From Acanthosepion lycidas (taxonomy: Eukaryota > Mollusca > Cephalopoda > Sepiida > Sepiidae), in assembly GCA_963932145.1 (NCBI GenBank), contig OZ010574.1, positions 77,331,643 through 77,395,642 on the forward strand: 64,000 nucleotides of DNA, given 5' to 3'. Below are positions 51,079 through 63,663 of the stretch, one piece after another. The notes under the pieces were generated by a model that had not been told where the DNA came from, made no database searches, and worked only from the letters and a program-made list of their open reading frames with translations. The translations under genes were made by a program, and so were the position numbers. Position 1 is the first letter of the stretch, and every line of letters begins with the position of its first letter.

Positions 51079-51879
51079 CCTCTTAATAACAAATATTTTG
51101 ACAATAAAACTTTTGTTTTTATTAAGTTTGAATCCTTTTTTTCATTATACTATACTGTTTTTTCAGCAGAAAAGAGGAGGTACCTACTTAATAGATATTC
51201 AAACTGCAATTTGGTATTTCTAGAAGAAATTTATTTTATCACTATGGAATCAGCTTAGTGACTGAGGTAGTTACCAATATCTTATTGTCACCTGTAACTG
51301 GTACTTAAGCTCAAGTCAGGATTTGAAATGCTGATTTGTTTTTTCAAGACAAGCAGACCCTTCACCCTTTTGAAAAAATGATGCAACAAAATCTTCTATA
51401 TGTTTTTGTTTATAAACAAAGCTAAGCTTACATAAGTAGGCATTGGTTTATATCTAGAGATAAAAGCAGTCCTGTTTGGTCAAAATTTAGTCCTTTGGCA
51501 GTGAGCCTGGAATGACCTCTCCAGGGTGCAAGCCTTGACAATGGTATACGTCTTATTTTATCATGTAATTCAATGTTTTTAGCATAAAATTGGTATGAAT
51601 CAATTGATGTTGGCAGTGTTCATGATATTCTTACATTTGTATGATAAATATAGCATGCAACTTTCAGCTTTTAATGTTTTAGAAATATTTAAAATAACTT
51701 ATTTGGTGGTGTAAGATTTTATCATTTAACCCAATCATATTGCAACTAAATATATGTAATTGTATGATTCTTGATGCTTATTTTTTAGTGTTGCATACAT
51801 AAAGATTAAGTTGTAAGAAATATATAACCTCAAATGGTTACTGAGCAATGGGAAAACAGTGTTGAAAATTGTAAAAAAA
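50972..51879. other. A/T-run-rich spacer with dispersed repeats
   Basis: A long poly-A followed by poly-T (51026-51078) forms a foldback. 51078-51190 matches 37473-37590. 51635-51740 ('cttacatttgtatgataaat', 'taagattttatcatttaacc') matches 63746-63840. No gene seen. Confidence 0.5.
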
Positions 51880-52680
51880 GTTATTTAAAGAATAATAAAT
51901 AAAGAAAACTAAGCAAGATAAGAACAAAGAAACTGGCTTTAAGAATATTATAAGAGATTTGAGTAAAATTAAAAGGGTAATAAGCAAGAAAAGTGGATTG
52001 ATCAGAAAGAAAATATTTGAAGGAGCAAATGTGAAAAATGCATAATATTAGGAACATTGGGTAAAGACATGAGAAGTACCAAACTACCACCTTTAAGTAA
52101 ATATCACAGATAAATGTGTAAATTGGTTAAAGTATAGGGAAAATGATTTCTCAACAGTAAGTTTTAGTGATGAACGGAGAGCTACATTAGATGGATCAAG
52201 TGTCTGGTATAGTCATTCATGGAAATAATCTGTCAAAATTATTTAGAAGACAATAGTGGGGGAGTAATGTTTTGGGTCAGTATTGTAGGCAGCAAAATTA
52301 TAGGTCATTTCAAAGTTGAGGATAGTGTCAAGATAAATACAGGGAATTATTCTAACTTCTTAGACAAGATGTTTTTTAAGTGGTACAAATTGTAAGCAAG
52401 AAAATTTAAACTGAAGAATATATTCATGCAAAACAATGGTCCTTCATATTTTACAAGGCTAGCTATTTCCAATCTTGCCAAATTAATAGAATAGACCCAG
52501 CCTCTCCAGATATTAATCCAATAGAAAAGTTGTGCTACATCAAGCATCAGATATATGAGCAAAGAAAATCTTGGAAGCAATAAAAACTGCTGCAAGTAAT
52601 GTTAATGCTGATACAGTAGAAAATGTAAGAAAATCAATGGTGAATGACTGATGAAGGTTAAAGATTTCATTAACAATGTA
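51880..52680 (+). pseudogene. Tc1-type transposase remnant
   Basis: The decayed frames read, in order, 'NIIRDLSKIKRVISKKSG' (helix-turn-helix part), 'VSFSDERRATLDG' (near 52155-52195, first catalytic Asp), 'VMFWVSIVGSKIIGHFKVED' (52268-52325), 'IFMQNNGPSYFTRLAISNLA' (52420-52480; the second catalytic Asp is Asn here) and 'LQILIQ.KSCATSSI' (where PDINPIEKL can be read in another frame). Stops and shifts are frequent. Motif order identifies the Tc1/mariner superfamily, Tc1-like branch. TIRs were not located. Confidence 0.7.
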
Positions 52681-53421
52681 AAATAAAAAACAAAATTTAT
52701 TTAGATATTAGAATATTGTGCGAATTGAATGTTTCTATGGTCAATATTTTTGGGATTTATTTACAAATGAAAAAAAAAAATTATGTTGTACTTATTTAAA
52801 ACCTGATATCCCTAAAACAACTTATCAGTATTTTTAAAGAAGATTGATATTATAATGTGAAACTCCAATAATATACTGTCCTTGTCAGTATATCCTGAAA
52901 ATATTACCAACAAGGGTTTGTTAATATCAGTTGTTTGTGAAAATATTGCCTTGCCTAATAATAAAATCTGACATAGTGAATTTATGAGACAGAAAAAAGA
53001 CTAATGATTTGATAAGTTTGTATGACTGGTGATTGTGTTAATATCAACATGCCATTGGCTGGAGCTGTTACATGATAGTTGAGACAGCTTGTCTGAACAT
53101 GACTTTGGATTACAAAGTAAAAGCCATCTGTTATAATGCAACAGAATCTCAAAATCCTTGGGGAAGATTAAAAGCTAGCAAACATTTGTAGATGAAGTGG
53201 TTTATCATCTGCTGATGAGGTAACCTATAAAATGTTATTCAGTGGTGGTTTTGTTCTTTACTCTGTGAATTAGTTATTTGAAATTATTATTATGCTATTT
53301 GCCAGGAGGTGCATTAAGGAAATTTTACTTTTCTTGGTCATGAATATTCAAAGCTACATCAGAAATGTAGTTTAGCTAATAGTAACATGCAGTCCAGTAC
53401 TTGAAATCTTTCTCTATTTAG
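52681..53421. other. AT-rich intron-like sequence
   Basis: No gene or family recognised. Confidence 0.4.
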
Positions 53422-53497
53422 AAAAGAGACAGGATACTATGCAGTAAATCCTATTTCTTACCCTAGAGAAGTAATAAAAAATCTACCAGGGCACCAA
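53422..53497 (+). CDS. Candidate internal exon of the unrecognised small gene
   Basis: The acceptor 'ctttctctatttag' precedes 53422 and the donor 'ccaa|gtaagc' follows 53497. Only one of three frames is open across it; after one leading base it reads KETGYYAVNPISYPREVI then 'KNLPGHQ', ending on a codon boundary. The single leading base is exactly what the phase-2 end of the candidate exon at 24218 needs (AA plus A gives Lys), and the phase-0 end suits the exon at 61188. Composition (Tyr, Pro, Asn, Gly) looks like genuine protein and not translated AT-rich intron. No family recognised. Confidence 0.42.
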
Positions 53498-55069
53498 GTA
53501 AGCAACATTAACATATTCATATTTCTGCATTAAATTATAACTGATTAATAAGATAAAACTGAAAACAAATTAGAGATGACCAGTCTATTGAGTTACTATT
53601 ATTAAGGTCCTGTGCTGTCCACAGTGAGTGCCAATATATTACTTCAAGTATTCCAATGACACAATAGATTGAAGGATATAAAATATCTCAGCAATTTCAG
53701 AAATGGTATGTACTATTAGTTAAATAACTAACATTTCCCTGATTGAACTCCAATAATTCATGGTTGCCTTGCCATGAGCAGCCTAGCCAGTGTTCCCTAC
53801 TTACTTACCAGATGTCAGAGCACAACTGATATAAATCTGGGCATTTCTATGATGTCAAGCTATCATGGTGCCACCTGCCATAACCTACTAACTTATGGCA
53901 CTCTGTTTATTAAACAATATATTTATTTATTTTCATTTACCAGCCTGTATATTTGAGAAATCTTAAAGAAAAATATGCGCTCTCAGGCAGGATTTGAACT
54001 TGCATACTCCTCTGCAGGGGAAACCATCATTAGATCTGACTTGCTTTCAGACCGTCTTAGTCATGGAGTGCATTGACAATCAAACAGTTAAATCATGCCT
54101 TATAAATGCAAATCTTTCTCAGACTCTCAAAATATTTACACAAGTATATTCAAAAACATTTTACAAACATTGGCTAATAAATATGAATTTTATTATGAAT
54201 ATGCTTACTTGCATAATAAAATCTGACAGTGTTGATATTATTTTATTTTTTTTTGTTACAATGCCACTAGAACATGGGGTTAGAGGGTGGGAGATGAAAG
54301 AGAATGAGAAGTTTGAAAATGGGGAGGAAAGGACAAAAAAAAAAAAACGAACAGGGTTCTAGAAGATAGCGGTTAATGTTTTTTCTATTAAAAATTTTAA
54401 CTTTCATATTTTTACTTATGACTGCCTGAATGAGTGATATTCATGGGAGACTAGTTTTGTAACATGGATATATTATTTCTAAAGGAAATGATACTTTTGA
54501 TGTACATGTCAGATACTAATATTTCATAAGTACTTTAAGTTTGAATTTTTTTTCTTAATATATATTTAAAAATTGTGTTAGTGATTTGGCTTATATCAAG
54601 GTTGCCTGTGAATGTACCAACTTTCCTTCTCCATGCCAGGTAAGATAAATATGGAAGATGAGACTGAAAACCTCAGCAAACCAATTTACCATGATTATTG
54701 TGATATAACAGTGACAAGTGTAATAAAATATTTGTAAGATAGAGCTTTATATTAATAAGTGTTTAGAAAGATTATGACATAAAATTCTGTAACTGTGTTT
54801 GAATTCTCGCTTTTATTCAGATATAGAACTGAAACCTGAAAGTAAATAATTTGAACTAAAATCTAGCTTTCCTCCTCTTTTTTTTTTTTCATTAAACAAA
54901 GAATCCATCTTGTCTGTCAACTTTCTTATTACACAAAAAAACTGAAATGTTTTCACAACACTTTCCTCCAACTGGCTCTGGGTTGTTTTTTTATTTATAG
55001 ATTTTTAATTCTCAGATTCATATAATCCTGACATAGTTCCCTTTTCATCTAATAACAGACTTTCTTAAA
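53498..55069. other. AT-rich intron-like sequence
   Basis: No supported gene. A strong donor 'ccag|gtaaga' at 54641 follows a short open stretch ('VACECTNFPSPCQ'), but the acceptor is poor. Confidence 0.4.
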
Positions 55070-55350
55070 CTCCACTGTGGATCATAGAGCCACAACCTCA
55101 TCATGTTGGGTGTTGCTGTTGTAGTTTTCTGATGCATGTAGATTTTTATGGGGTGGAGTCTTCAGCTCCACATGAAACTGGTTTTGAATACATAGCTGAC
55201 CTTTTAGACTGTCAACTAAAGCTGGAAATCTCAATCTGCTGTTATCTAATTCCTAGCTAGGGAGAAGAGATGTATACCTTTTTCGTAAAGGTATTAGCGT
55301 GAAAGTACATGCAATGAACTTGACCAGATTTTGAACTCTACATGCTGATT
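55070..55350 (+). repeat. SINE-related repeat, third copy
   Basis: 'gactgtcaactaaagctgg', 'taattcctagctagggagaa' and 'agagatgtatacct' correspond to the 48.8-kb copy in the same order. Confidence 0.45.
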
Positions 55351-55639
55351 CTACTTTCTGCAACAATAACTGAATTGAAATCCCAATAAAACTTGAGGAA
55401 ATAGGTATTTTAAATCCATATTTATGAATGTGTTTGTGTACAGGTGTGTATAGCCTAACAGTTTTGAAGAAATTGCTAGGTCTGCTGCTAGGAAGGTTGG
55501 TTCACTGTGTTGTGCTAGACAAATTCTCGATAGATTCTATCTTAAATCTACCATTTGTCCATGCATTGAATGTTGTTGACATATATGGTCTGGTGCTTCT
55601 ACTATGTATTTAGAGATTCTTGATAAAATCCAATAAAAT

Positions 55640-56045
55640 CTGCAATATTATTGGTCCTGACCTGGCATTTCAGCTTCAGACTCTTTTCCCACTGCCATAA
55701 TGTGGATTCCCTGTGCTTTTTTTGTAAATATTTTCATGAGCTTTCCTCTTTGGCACTTTGACTTTATAAATTTAAGTTCAGTATGAGATTGGGAGCTAGT
55801 TCTCATCTTTTTACAATTGAAATGGTTTGCTGTAAGCATAAGTTCTATGCTAATAGTTTCTTCTCTTGCACACCTTGCTTGTGGAACTCCCTTCCGACTT
55901 CTTGCTTCTCAGTCAAATTTGATCTTCAAAAAATTAAATGCGATGTCAATCGTTTCTTTTTGTCATCTCAATTCCTGTTCTTTTATTGTTCAATAATAAT
56001 GTTTTTCGTTTTCTCATTCTTTCACACCCTTGCATCTTAGTGACA
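55640..56045 (+). pseudogene. Third jockey-like LINE fragment (C-terminal end)
   Basis: The plus-strand frame MRLGASSHLFTIEMVCCKHK continues 'FFSCTPCLWNSLPTSC' and 'FSVKFDLQKIKCDVNRFF', the conserved C-terminus of jockey-like ORF2 proteins. Upstream 'GPDLAFQLQTLFPLP' in another frame is the preceding block. Orientation is opposite to the two remnants in the first 9 kb. 5' truncated and frame-shifted. Confidence 0.6.
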
Positions 56046-56099
56046 TTATTTAAGGTCAAATGATTAAAAAAATAAAATAAAATAAAATCTGAGATATTT

Positions 56100-56350
56100 T
56101 CAAATTGTGGCTGAGATAGTTGGTGTTCATTCTTGTCTTTAGGAAAAGAATCTGTCTATTCTGTCTACTTTCCACAGCTATAGGTAGAAATAGAAGAGCA
56201 TACAGTGTTCTCTTGGTTCGCAACTAGTCTAGGAGAAGGTCAATTTTGAATTCCAAACCAGGTGTAAAATCAACCTTTATTTTTGGGCCAAAAATTAGGT
56301 TGCTAGTCATTTAGCTAATGGAAGCTCCCTGGAAAGAAAACCTTTGCCAA
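56100..56350 (+). repeat. SINE-related repeat, fourth copy
   Basis: 'ggaaaagaatctgtctattc', 'ttctcttggttcgcaactag' and 'tctaggagaaggtcaatttt' parallel the body of the SINE at 48.0 kb ('gcaaccaatctaagagaagg'). Confidence 0.45.
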
Positions 56351-58162
56351 CCCACAGGCACAGTGTAGTTATTATGATACTACTTTTAATCAAAACCATG
56401 ATGTCAGTTATATCTGTGGGATAGTGTGAGAAAAGCCTGATGTTAATGATGATTATGTTGTTGAGTAGTTTATATAAAGGAATAATGAAGAATCTGTAAT
56501 ATCGAGAGGTGTTGAAATATTGAAGAGACTAGATGCTACTGCTGTCATGATTGCAAGTGAAATATTATTTAATTTTATTGTTGGGGAAATAATTATGTCA
56601 AAAAACAATCTGGAAAGTTTCAATCATGTTTCATGATGATATATTTTTGGGAACCCATAGCTTTGTTGCATCAGATATAAAGCTTTGTTATCTTGTAATT
56701 GTCACTTTTCTCTTTTGTTTTGAATCATGTCAAGCTGATTACAATAAAAGATCCAAATATAACTGATTCATACATTTCATTTGTATTCATTTAATTATGA
56801 AAGTTTTTGTTTTTACTTTTCTGCACCCTATCACAAATATGTAAAATATAAATTGTGGGCCTAATGTTGAAAAGTTAGGAGTCGGTCGATATAAATTATA
56901 AAAATGCATACCTCAGGTTGATAGCCATGAGTTAACATTTCCTTGAAAAATTATTAAATATCTCAGATTATTTATTTTTTTTATTTATTGATATTTTTTT
57001 TTTTTTTTTTCATGATTTGGCTTTTAACCTTTTTCATTGACAAATTAGTTCTTTTTAAAAAACAAAAAAGAAAAAAAACCTGCTTATCTCTGATTCAGCT
57101 TAAAGCAACTATAAGTCCTATAAAGTCCATTGTTGTTAATGCACTCAAACAAACAGAAAAAAAAACAGTATTTTGGCATCATTGATTTTATTTTTATTTT
57201 TTCCCAGTCATTTAGCAGCTGAATCTGCAAAGGATAAATATTGTTGTCATCACCACATGCATTGGTATAGAGATGAAATCACACTTCTTGTTAAGATGAT
57301 ACATGTTTTTGTTAAATGGATCAATTGGGAAGGGAAAATGAATATTGGTTATAAAAAAAATTAGGTTTCATTGTTACAAAACTGAATCATTGGCATATTT
57401 ATTTTCAATTTTTTTTTTTTTTTTTTTAAATTGAATCTCTAATTTAAAAAAATAGCTAAATTTTTTTTACATTTTGATCTTATAATTTTAACTCTAAGGG
57501 ATGACAATAAATTCATCTTCATCCAATAAACTCAAAACTAACTTTTTTTTTTTAATCAAGTTAACATTTTTTTCATTATAAACCTAATTATCTTCCCTTT
57601 GATATTTCAGATTGGACTTAATGTGAAAAACTTTCACACTAATCTGTATGTATATTGAGAGGAAGCAAATAAATAAGGGCATATATAGAAAACAAATGTT
57701 CTAACATAATTGTATATTTAGTATGTGAATCAATATAGTGAATATGAAATTTAATCATTTAAAACTTTTGCTTGCAAACTTGTGTAACTTGAATGATGCA
57801 ATATAAAATGCTTTTCTGACTTTCATTTAGGTGTAGAAAATTAAATATCACATGACTTTCTATTGAAAACTTTGGGAAATTAAGATCTTAAAATAGCTTC
57901 CTTGGAGAAAAAGAAGAAATTTGATGTTTTTTTTTTTTTTTTTTTTCTGGTGGAGAGATTTCTTTCAGAATGTGTGAATTCTCAAATGAGTCATAAAAAT
58001 GTAGGAAACTTGACATATGAACAGAACAAATGAATCTGTTCAAATTGCCCCAAATTTAAGTAATATCTCTTGCACAATTTGTGGCTTTGTCTGCAAATCA
58101 CTGGCCTGACTCAAATGTTATGTTAGGCAGAAACATTTGAAAGACACACACACACACGAGGT
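56351..58162. other. AT-rich intron-like sequence
   Basis: No recognised gene. A good acceptor 'tttttattttttcccag' at 57207 opens 'HLAAESAKDKYCCHHHMHWY' but no convincing donor follows. Poly-T runs near 57412 and 57930. Confidence 0.4.
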
Positions 58163-59502
58163 GTATCAAAAATACTTTTACAAACTTTGAGGGTGGATTC
58201 CTTACACCAAAACAAGGACAAAAGTCCATATGTACATATGTCCATTTTTGAGTTAAGTTTAAAAATTTTTAATGGTAGATGATGCTGTGTTGCCATGTAG
58301 ACTGTTACATTTGTCATTCATTTCCATTTGTGGCTAGTCTGTCTTCAGAATTTAATGTGTGTGTAGTAGTGAGTTAACTGAGAAGTGTTCTGTTTAACAA
58401 TGGCAGGATATTAATTGTGATCAAGCAGATATGATTTTTATATATGGCCGTGAAGCTGCATAGTTGTATCTGTTTGTATTTCCTGACTGAAGGCAGCCAA
58501 GTCATCCAACCTTTGCTGCTGTTTATCATTGTGTTGCTGAGACAGGGTCTGTGGCACCACAAACAAACAATGGATCAAAGAAGACTGAGATCTGCTTGTA
58601 TGTTGACCACTAAGAACACATTCTACAGGCTGTCAGAGATGATCCAGGTATCGGCATGCATCAAGCAGCCCTAGTATGCCTAGTACCAAATGGAGGGTAC
58701 TTCAAGAGCAGCTCCTGTATCTGTATCATTTGCAATGTGTGCAGGGTATTTTGCTTTCTGATCATTCACCACGGGAGAACTTTTTTGAATGGTTTATTGC
58801 ACAAACTGCCAATCCGTCTCTTCCGTCTTGTTTACAGTTGTGGCAACATTTAGAATAACAAATTTACATAACCAACATTTGTGGGAGGATTGGAATTCCC
58901 ATGGTACAATACAGGCTAGACACCAGTATCAGTTTATGATTAATGTATTGGCTGGAATTGTATGTGACTGTCTGGTAGGTCCATATTTTTTCCCAGCACG
59001 TCTTATAATTGCTGTCTACAAGGACTTTATTTTGAACACACTTCCAGACCTGCTAGACGAAGACACATGTGGTTTATGCATGATGGGTCTCCATCACATT
59101 TTAGTCATATTGTTGATGATGCACTGGCTGACATCTACCAAGAAAGATGGATAGGTAGGGGAGAACTGGTTCCATGTCTTGCACATTCTTCCGACTTCAA
59201 TCCTTTGGATTTTTATCTGTGGGACTACCTAAAGCAATTGGTTTATGAAGAAGACATTAATAATGCAGAGATGCTGCAAAACCATTAGACACCATGTGCA
59301 AGTATTTGAAAGTGTCTGCCAGTCAATGATCTCATGGCTGCATGCATGTGTAGAAGCAAGCGGATGACATTTTGAATACTTATGTGTTGCTCTGTTGAGA
59401 TAGAATGATGGCCTTTTGGACATATAAACATATGGACATTTTACTTTGTTTTGGTGTCTGGAACCCACCCACAAAGTTTGTAAAAGTAATTTTGGATTGT
59501 AT
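58163..59502 (+). mobile_element. Mariner-related (DUF4817-type) transposon with about 38-bp TIRs
   Basis: The left end 'tatcaaaaatacttttacaa' with 'actttgagggtgga' and the reverse complement of the right end ('acttttacaaactttgtgg' with 'gtgggttcc') form clear terminal inverted repeats. TA lies at each outer end, the duplication expected for this superfamily, though one end carries a small indel. The total is about 1.34 kb, the size of a single-ORF mariner-type element. Confidence 0.7.
58380..59290 (+). pseudogene. Transposase of the mariner-related element (frameshifted)
   Basis: The N-terminal helix-turn-helix part is decayed. From 58855 one frame reads 'NLHNQHLWEDWNSHGTIQAR' and 'NVLAGIVCDCLVGPYFFPAR'. 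Near 59075 a shift moves to a second frame with 'MWFMHDGSPSHFSHIVDDAL' and 'SSDFNPLDFYLWDYLKQLVY', the second and third acidic blocks of the DD(x)D catalytic core. This order is typical of DUF4817-containing mariner-like transposases common in arthropods and molluscs. Both catalytic blocks survive, so the copy is not very old. Confidence 0.75.
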
Positions 59503-59606
59503 TGTGAATTCTACATTCAACAGTGTCTACCGTAAACTTTAAACTTAATAACTCTGACTGAAACCTGTCAAAACAAGTTTTGTAAATTTTTATATTTTTG
59601 TATGCA

Positions 59607-59609
<3 letters not shown>

Positions 59610-59671
<62 letters not shown>

Positions 59672-60054
59672 AATTCTCAGATGAATTCTGTGGACAAGAC
59701 AGATTGGTATCAAATGACAATTGGAAAAAAAATCTTACATCTTAAATTTTTTTTTTTTTTTTTTTTTTTTGATACCAATCTGTCTTGTCCACAGAATTCA
59801 TCTGGGAATTTAACTATATTGTCGACATGAAAAAAAAAAAAAAAAAATAATAATAATAATAATCCCTTACTATAAAAGTAATTTACATTAACCAGAAAAA
59901 AAAAGGCTTAGACAGAAGCGTCTATCTTTTTAAATTTGGATTTTTAATGTAACTATAACAACAAACATTTCGATTTCATTTTTGCCTTGAAAAAGTTGGA
60001 AGACGAAACGCGTCGGCAAAATGTAAGATTTTTTTTTCCAATTGTCATTTGATA

Positions 60055-60093
<39 letters not shown>
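59610..60093. repeat. TA-flanked composite foldback with alternative pairings
   Basis: TA runs bound the segment (59610-59666 and about 60056-60093). 59665-59711 ('gttaaattctcagatgaatt', 'gtggacaagacagattggt') pairs with 59771-59817. 59705-59740 (starting 'tggtatcaaatgacaattgg') instead pairs with 60021-60056. The two pairings share 'tggtatc'. Inside are poly-T, poly-A, (TAA)n and 'gacgaaacgcgtcggc'. Confidence 0.7.
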
Positions 60094-60096
<3 letters not shown>

Positions 60097-60911
60097 CTAC
60101 TACTTTGGAACATCTTGTATCAGATAGGGAGACATAGAGAAATCTGATTGCTCTTGGTGTTGAAGAATTTGAGAGCATCAGGGTTGCCCACACTTGAGCT
60201 CAAATGAACTGGTAGATATATTGAAGATATAAACCTTCCTCCTGAGAGAGGCACAAAGGAGTCCCTGTCATATGGTGAATGTGGCTGTTTGCTTCTCAAG
60301 GGCAAGCATCTTCAGCTACAAATGTGGACATAGAAGCACTCCCATTTACCAATATGATATCCAGCAAGACGTTTTATGCATCATTTGTGTTGATCAGCCA
60401 CTTGTATCATAAAAATAACCATCCAGATAATCAGGATGCTGTCAGAAGGCTCAACTGTACACAATGAGAAATGATTTGCAATTATGACCTGGAAATCATC
60501 CCTAAAATGTTCATTAGGTTGTTATGAGTCTTAGAGATGGTCTTGGTCATGAGTCAACTTTCACATACAAACACACACACACACACACACACATCCAAAA
60601 TGTTGGTGTGACCAACAGACTACTTGCCAAAAGACCTAAAAGAAAAAGAAAAAAAAAAAAAAAAAAAACAGATGTGGAGGGATACTAATAACAAAAAACG
60701 CAAAAACCAAGAAAAACCTTACACACACAAAAAAAGAAGAAACAACCAAAAGACAAATATCTACCTAATCAGTAAATAAGGGCTCAGTGGCTAGTGTATC
60801 CAGATAGTTAAAAAAAAAAACAAAACAACACTTCACACCATTAACCCTTAATGAGGCACAGCTGGAGTCCCTACTTAAGTTTCACACTCTTTGATCATCA
60901 GGCAAACAGAA

Positions 60912-60979
<68 letters not shown>

Positions 60980-61187
60980 CAGAACATGTAATTAAATAGC
61001 AAATGAAGTCATCTGTTTCTCAAAATTTACCACTAAAACGAAATCCACATACTCTTATGTATCATTTTACTTAATTTTTTTTTTTTTTTTTTTCTCATAA
61101 AACTTGAAATTGTCTTTGGTCTGTCAAATGCAAATAATTGTTTTCTTTTTTCTTGATATGACCTTTGTTTGTATTCTTGACTTCCAG
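60094..61187. other. Intron-like sequence with CA and TA repeats
   Basis: (CA)n near 60570-60592 and (TA)n at about 60916-60974. A short frame near 60306-60465 is not recognised. No gene otherwise. Confidence 0.45.
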
Positions 61188-61352
61188 ATGATTTCAGCCA
61201 ATGAATTTGTTTATGAAACTTCTGGTTTGTTGTTGCTGTTTTCTTGGATGCTAAACAACATGTCAAAGACAAAGTTTAGAGTGTTGGATGTGCCTCCTAC
61301 TCAAATGGAGTATACAAGGCGAGCATATAGACCTCTCTTTGATATTGAATAA
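61188..61352 (+). CDS. Candidate terminal exon of the unrecognised small gene
   Basis: The acceptor 'tgtattcttgacttccag' precedes 61188. Only the frame beginning at the first base is open; it reads MISANEFVYETSGLLLLFSW, then 'KFRVLDVPPTQMEYTRRAYR' and 'PLFDIE' before TAA at 61350-61352. AATAAA overlaps the stop (61348-61353), and another lies near 62834. Phase 0 matches the end of the candidate exon at 53422. The second half, rich in Tyr, Arg and Pro, looks protein-like; the first half is more hydrophobic and an acceptor further in is possible. Not recognised. It could also belong to a gene whose other exons I have not found. Confidence 0.42.
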   Translation: MISANEFVYETSGLLLLFSWMLNNMSKTKFRVLDVPPTQMEYTRRAYRPLFDIE

Positions 61353-62962
61353 AAAATATTGGTGGATCTTTGGTCTAGGTCTTTTGGGATCTTTCTTTAT
61401 GAGGGCCTGTTGGAAATGTTCTAATTTCTTTTTCTTCTGTATTTCTGAAAGAGGGTCTACAACCTATTGGAATAATATTTTGATATTTGTCTTTTTATTT
61501 CTATTATCTTTTATCTTGAACTTTACAATGTTTCAACTAATGTTAATCCTTTATCAGAAATGTCACTTTATTATCTAAGCTTTGTTTTGTTTGGCATAAG
61601 ATAATTGTTCATTATATCTGTTTTTTTAACCAGTCCTTCCTCTCAATAGTGAATAAGCTTGACATCCATAATTAAAAAATGACCATAGATGTTTATCAGG
61701 TATGGTACATTCAATGAGATTCAAGTCATGTTTGGACTAAAAGAAGCTCAGTTGTTTACTGAAAGATCAAAATAGTAATCAAGTTTAGAAATGGTTTCTG
61801 TATATGCTTGTATCTCATCAATACTAAAGACATAATTGTAATTGACAGATCTTTAGGAGAGCTCCTTTCTGCTTTAGTCAGTTGTACAGATTGGTTATTG
61901 GAATTAAATATTGGCTTTTCCAATATTTACTGAGCTTAACTTAGGCTATCAAGTCTTAATTGTGTTGATTGAGGTGGGGTGATTAGAGGAGGAATTTAGT
62001 TGGCTAATTTTTTTTATTTATTTTTTGCAGGGTTATTTAAACTTGAATTTTGTATGGGGATACATAGTGAGGCTTGAAGTCTCTACTACTTATATTTGAG
62101 TATAGTGTGTTTTATGATCAGATTTTATGCAAAAAATAGGGGTTTGCACTATACACAATAATAAATCATGCATTTTCAGTAACTGGTTTCACTATACAGA
62201 GGTAAATTTTTTTGAGAAGAATTAATGTACTAACATTGATTCAAGAGTGGAAAATTTATTTACTGGCTTGTCGAATTGGGATTTTCTTTTTTGCCCCTCT
62301 TTCTTGAGAGCTATGACATATAACTACTATAGCCATGCACATGTATGAGAAAATAGATTTGCTCAGTTGTAAATACGAGTTGAAACATTGTAAAACAAGA
62401 ATATAAGGATAATATCTTGATAAGTGCAAATTGTAAATTTCTCAATAATTTCAACTATATAAAACTTTTTACTATGAAGTGTGACTAATTTTGGTCGTTG
62501 GTTATTTTTCTTCAATTACCTTTTTTTTTGTTTTTTGTATCCAGTTTGAACTGACTAGAAGGCTTTCCTCTTCATCACTTTTTTTTCTCCCCATTGACTT
62601 TTTTAATTCTGATTTTGTTTATTATCTTATTACAATAATTCAAATGCTCATTATTTAGTCTTGTACCATACTAAACTAAGTTTAGTAAATATCTATTCTA
62701 TATACTCATTCTCTACTTTTTTTTCTTATTTTTCATTGTTGTCTTTTAAACTTTTTTTTCCCATCTTTTAAAGAAAACTTTTCAGCAGAACAGCTTATGG
62801 CATGATTACCTTTTTATACCTTTACTAATATTGCTTAATAAAGACTGATATTTAATCCAAAATATGAAACCTACCAAATATAGGAAACATCGAATATTAA
62901 TAGTTATTCTTGTGAATTGGATGATTGTTAGAACAGTGTACTAGCTGCTCTGGAATCAGAAG

Positions 62963-63024
<62 letters not shown>

Positions 63025-63311
63025 AGTATGTCTTAACAAGTCTGATTTTTCATGAATTTTGATCTGAAATGTTAACTATATAATGTTGGAGTTGTGATCT
63101 CTTGATAAGTATTGGTTTAAATGCGCTGACAAAGGAAAATATGTTGAAAAAGCTTTGTTATATAAATGAAATGGTTTTATTTTGCTTTTTTTTAATAATT
63201 ATTTAAAGTGTACATGTGGGAATCTATAAAACTAATCATGTTTAACTTGGTCTTGACACAGAACCTGCTAAAAAGAGATGTCAGTAACAGTTGGTCAATA
63301 TAAAGTTCTTA
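61353..63311. other. AT-rich sequence with a TA repeat
   Basis: (TA)n at about 62966-63020. No further coding sequence recognised; if the exon at 61188 is terminal, the first part is its 3' UTR. Confidence 0.45.
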
Positions 63312-63632
63312 ATTGAAGGCTTGCTTTTAGTACTGTGATTGAAAAATACTTGCTGGATGGAACAAACTTTGGCACACTTCTGTAAAGTGACTCTTTCCAA
63401 AATGTATGCAGGCCAAGTTAATGACGGGTTTGTTTGTTATCTGAAGATTTTTTTTTTTTAGAGAGCCTAAATGTTATAATAATGATATAATAATCGTTTT
63501 TACTATTTATATTTAATTGATTCTTTTAAGTTTTCAAAATATCCAGGAAGAAAAGATAAGCTTTACGAGCTGGTTAATTTTCTCTGAATTGCGTGGACTA
63601 TTGATTTCATTCTCTTCGTTACTTTAGTTACC

Positions 63633-63663
<31 letters not shown>

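Noticed and set aside
54590-54641. Exon ending in the strong donor ccag|gtaaga
   Set aside because: The upstream acceptor is weak and its phase at the better acceptor does not match the exon at 53422.
57208-57345. Exon after a strong acceptor ('HLAAESAKDKYCCHHHMHWY')
   Set aside because: No convincing donor before the stop and an odd His-rich composition.
60279-60467. Gypsy RNase H-like tail
   Set aside because: A few residues resemble 'YDLEI' phrases but there is no catalytic motif or continuity.
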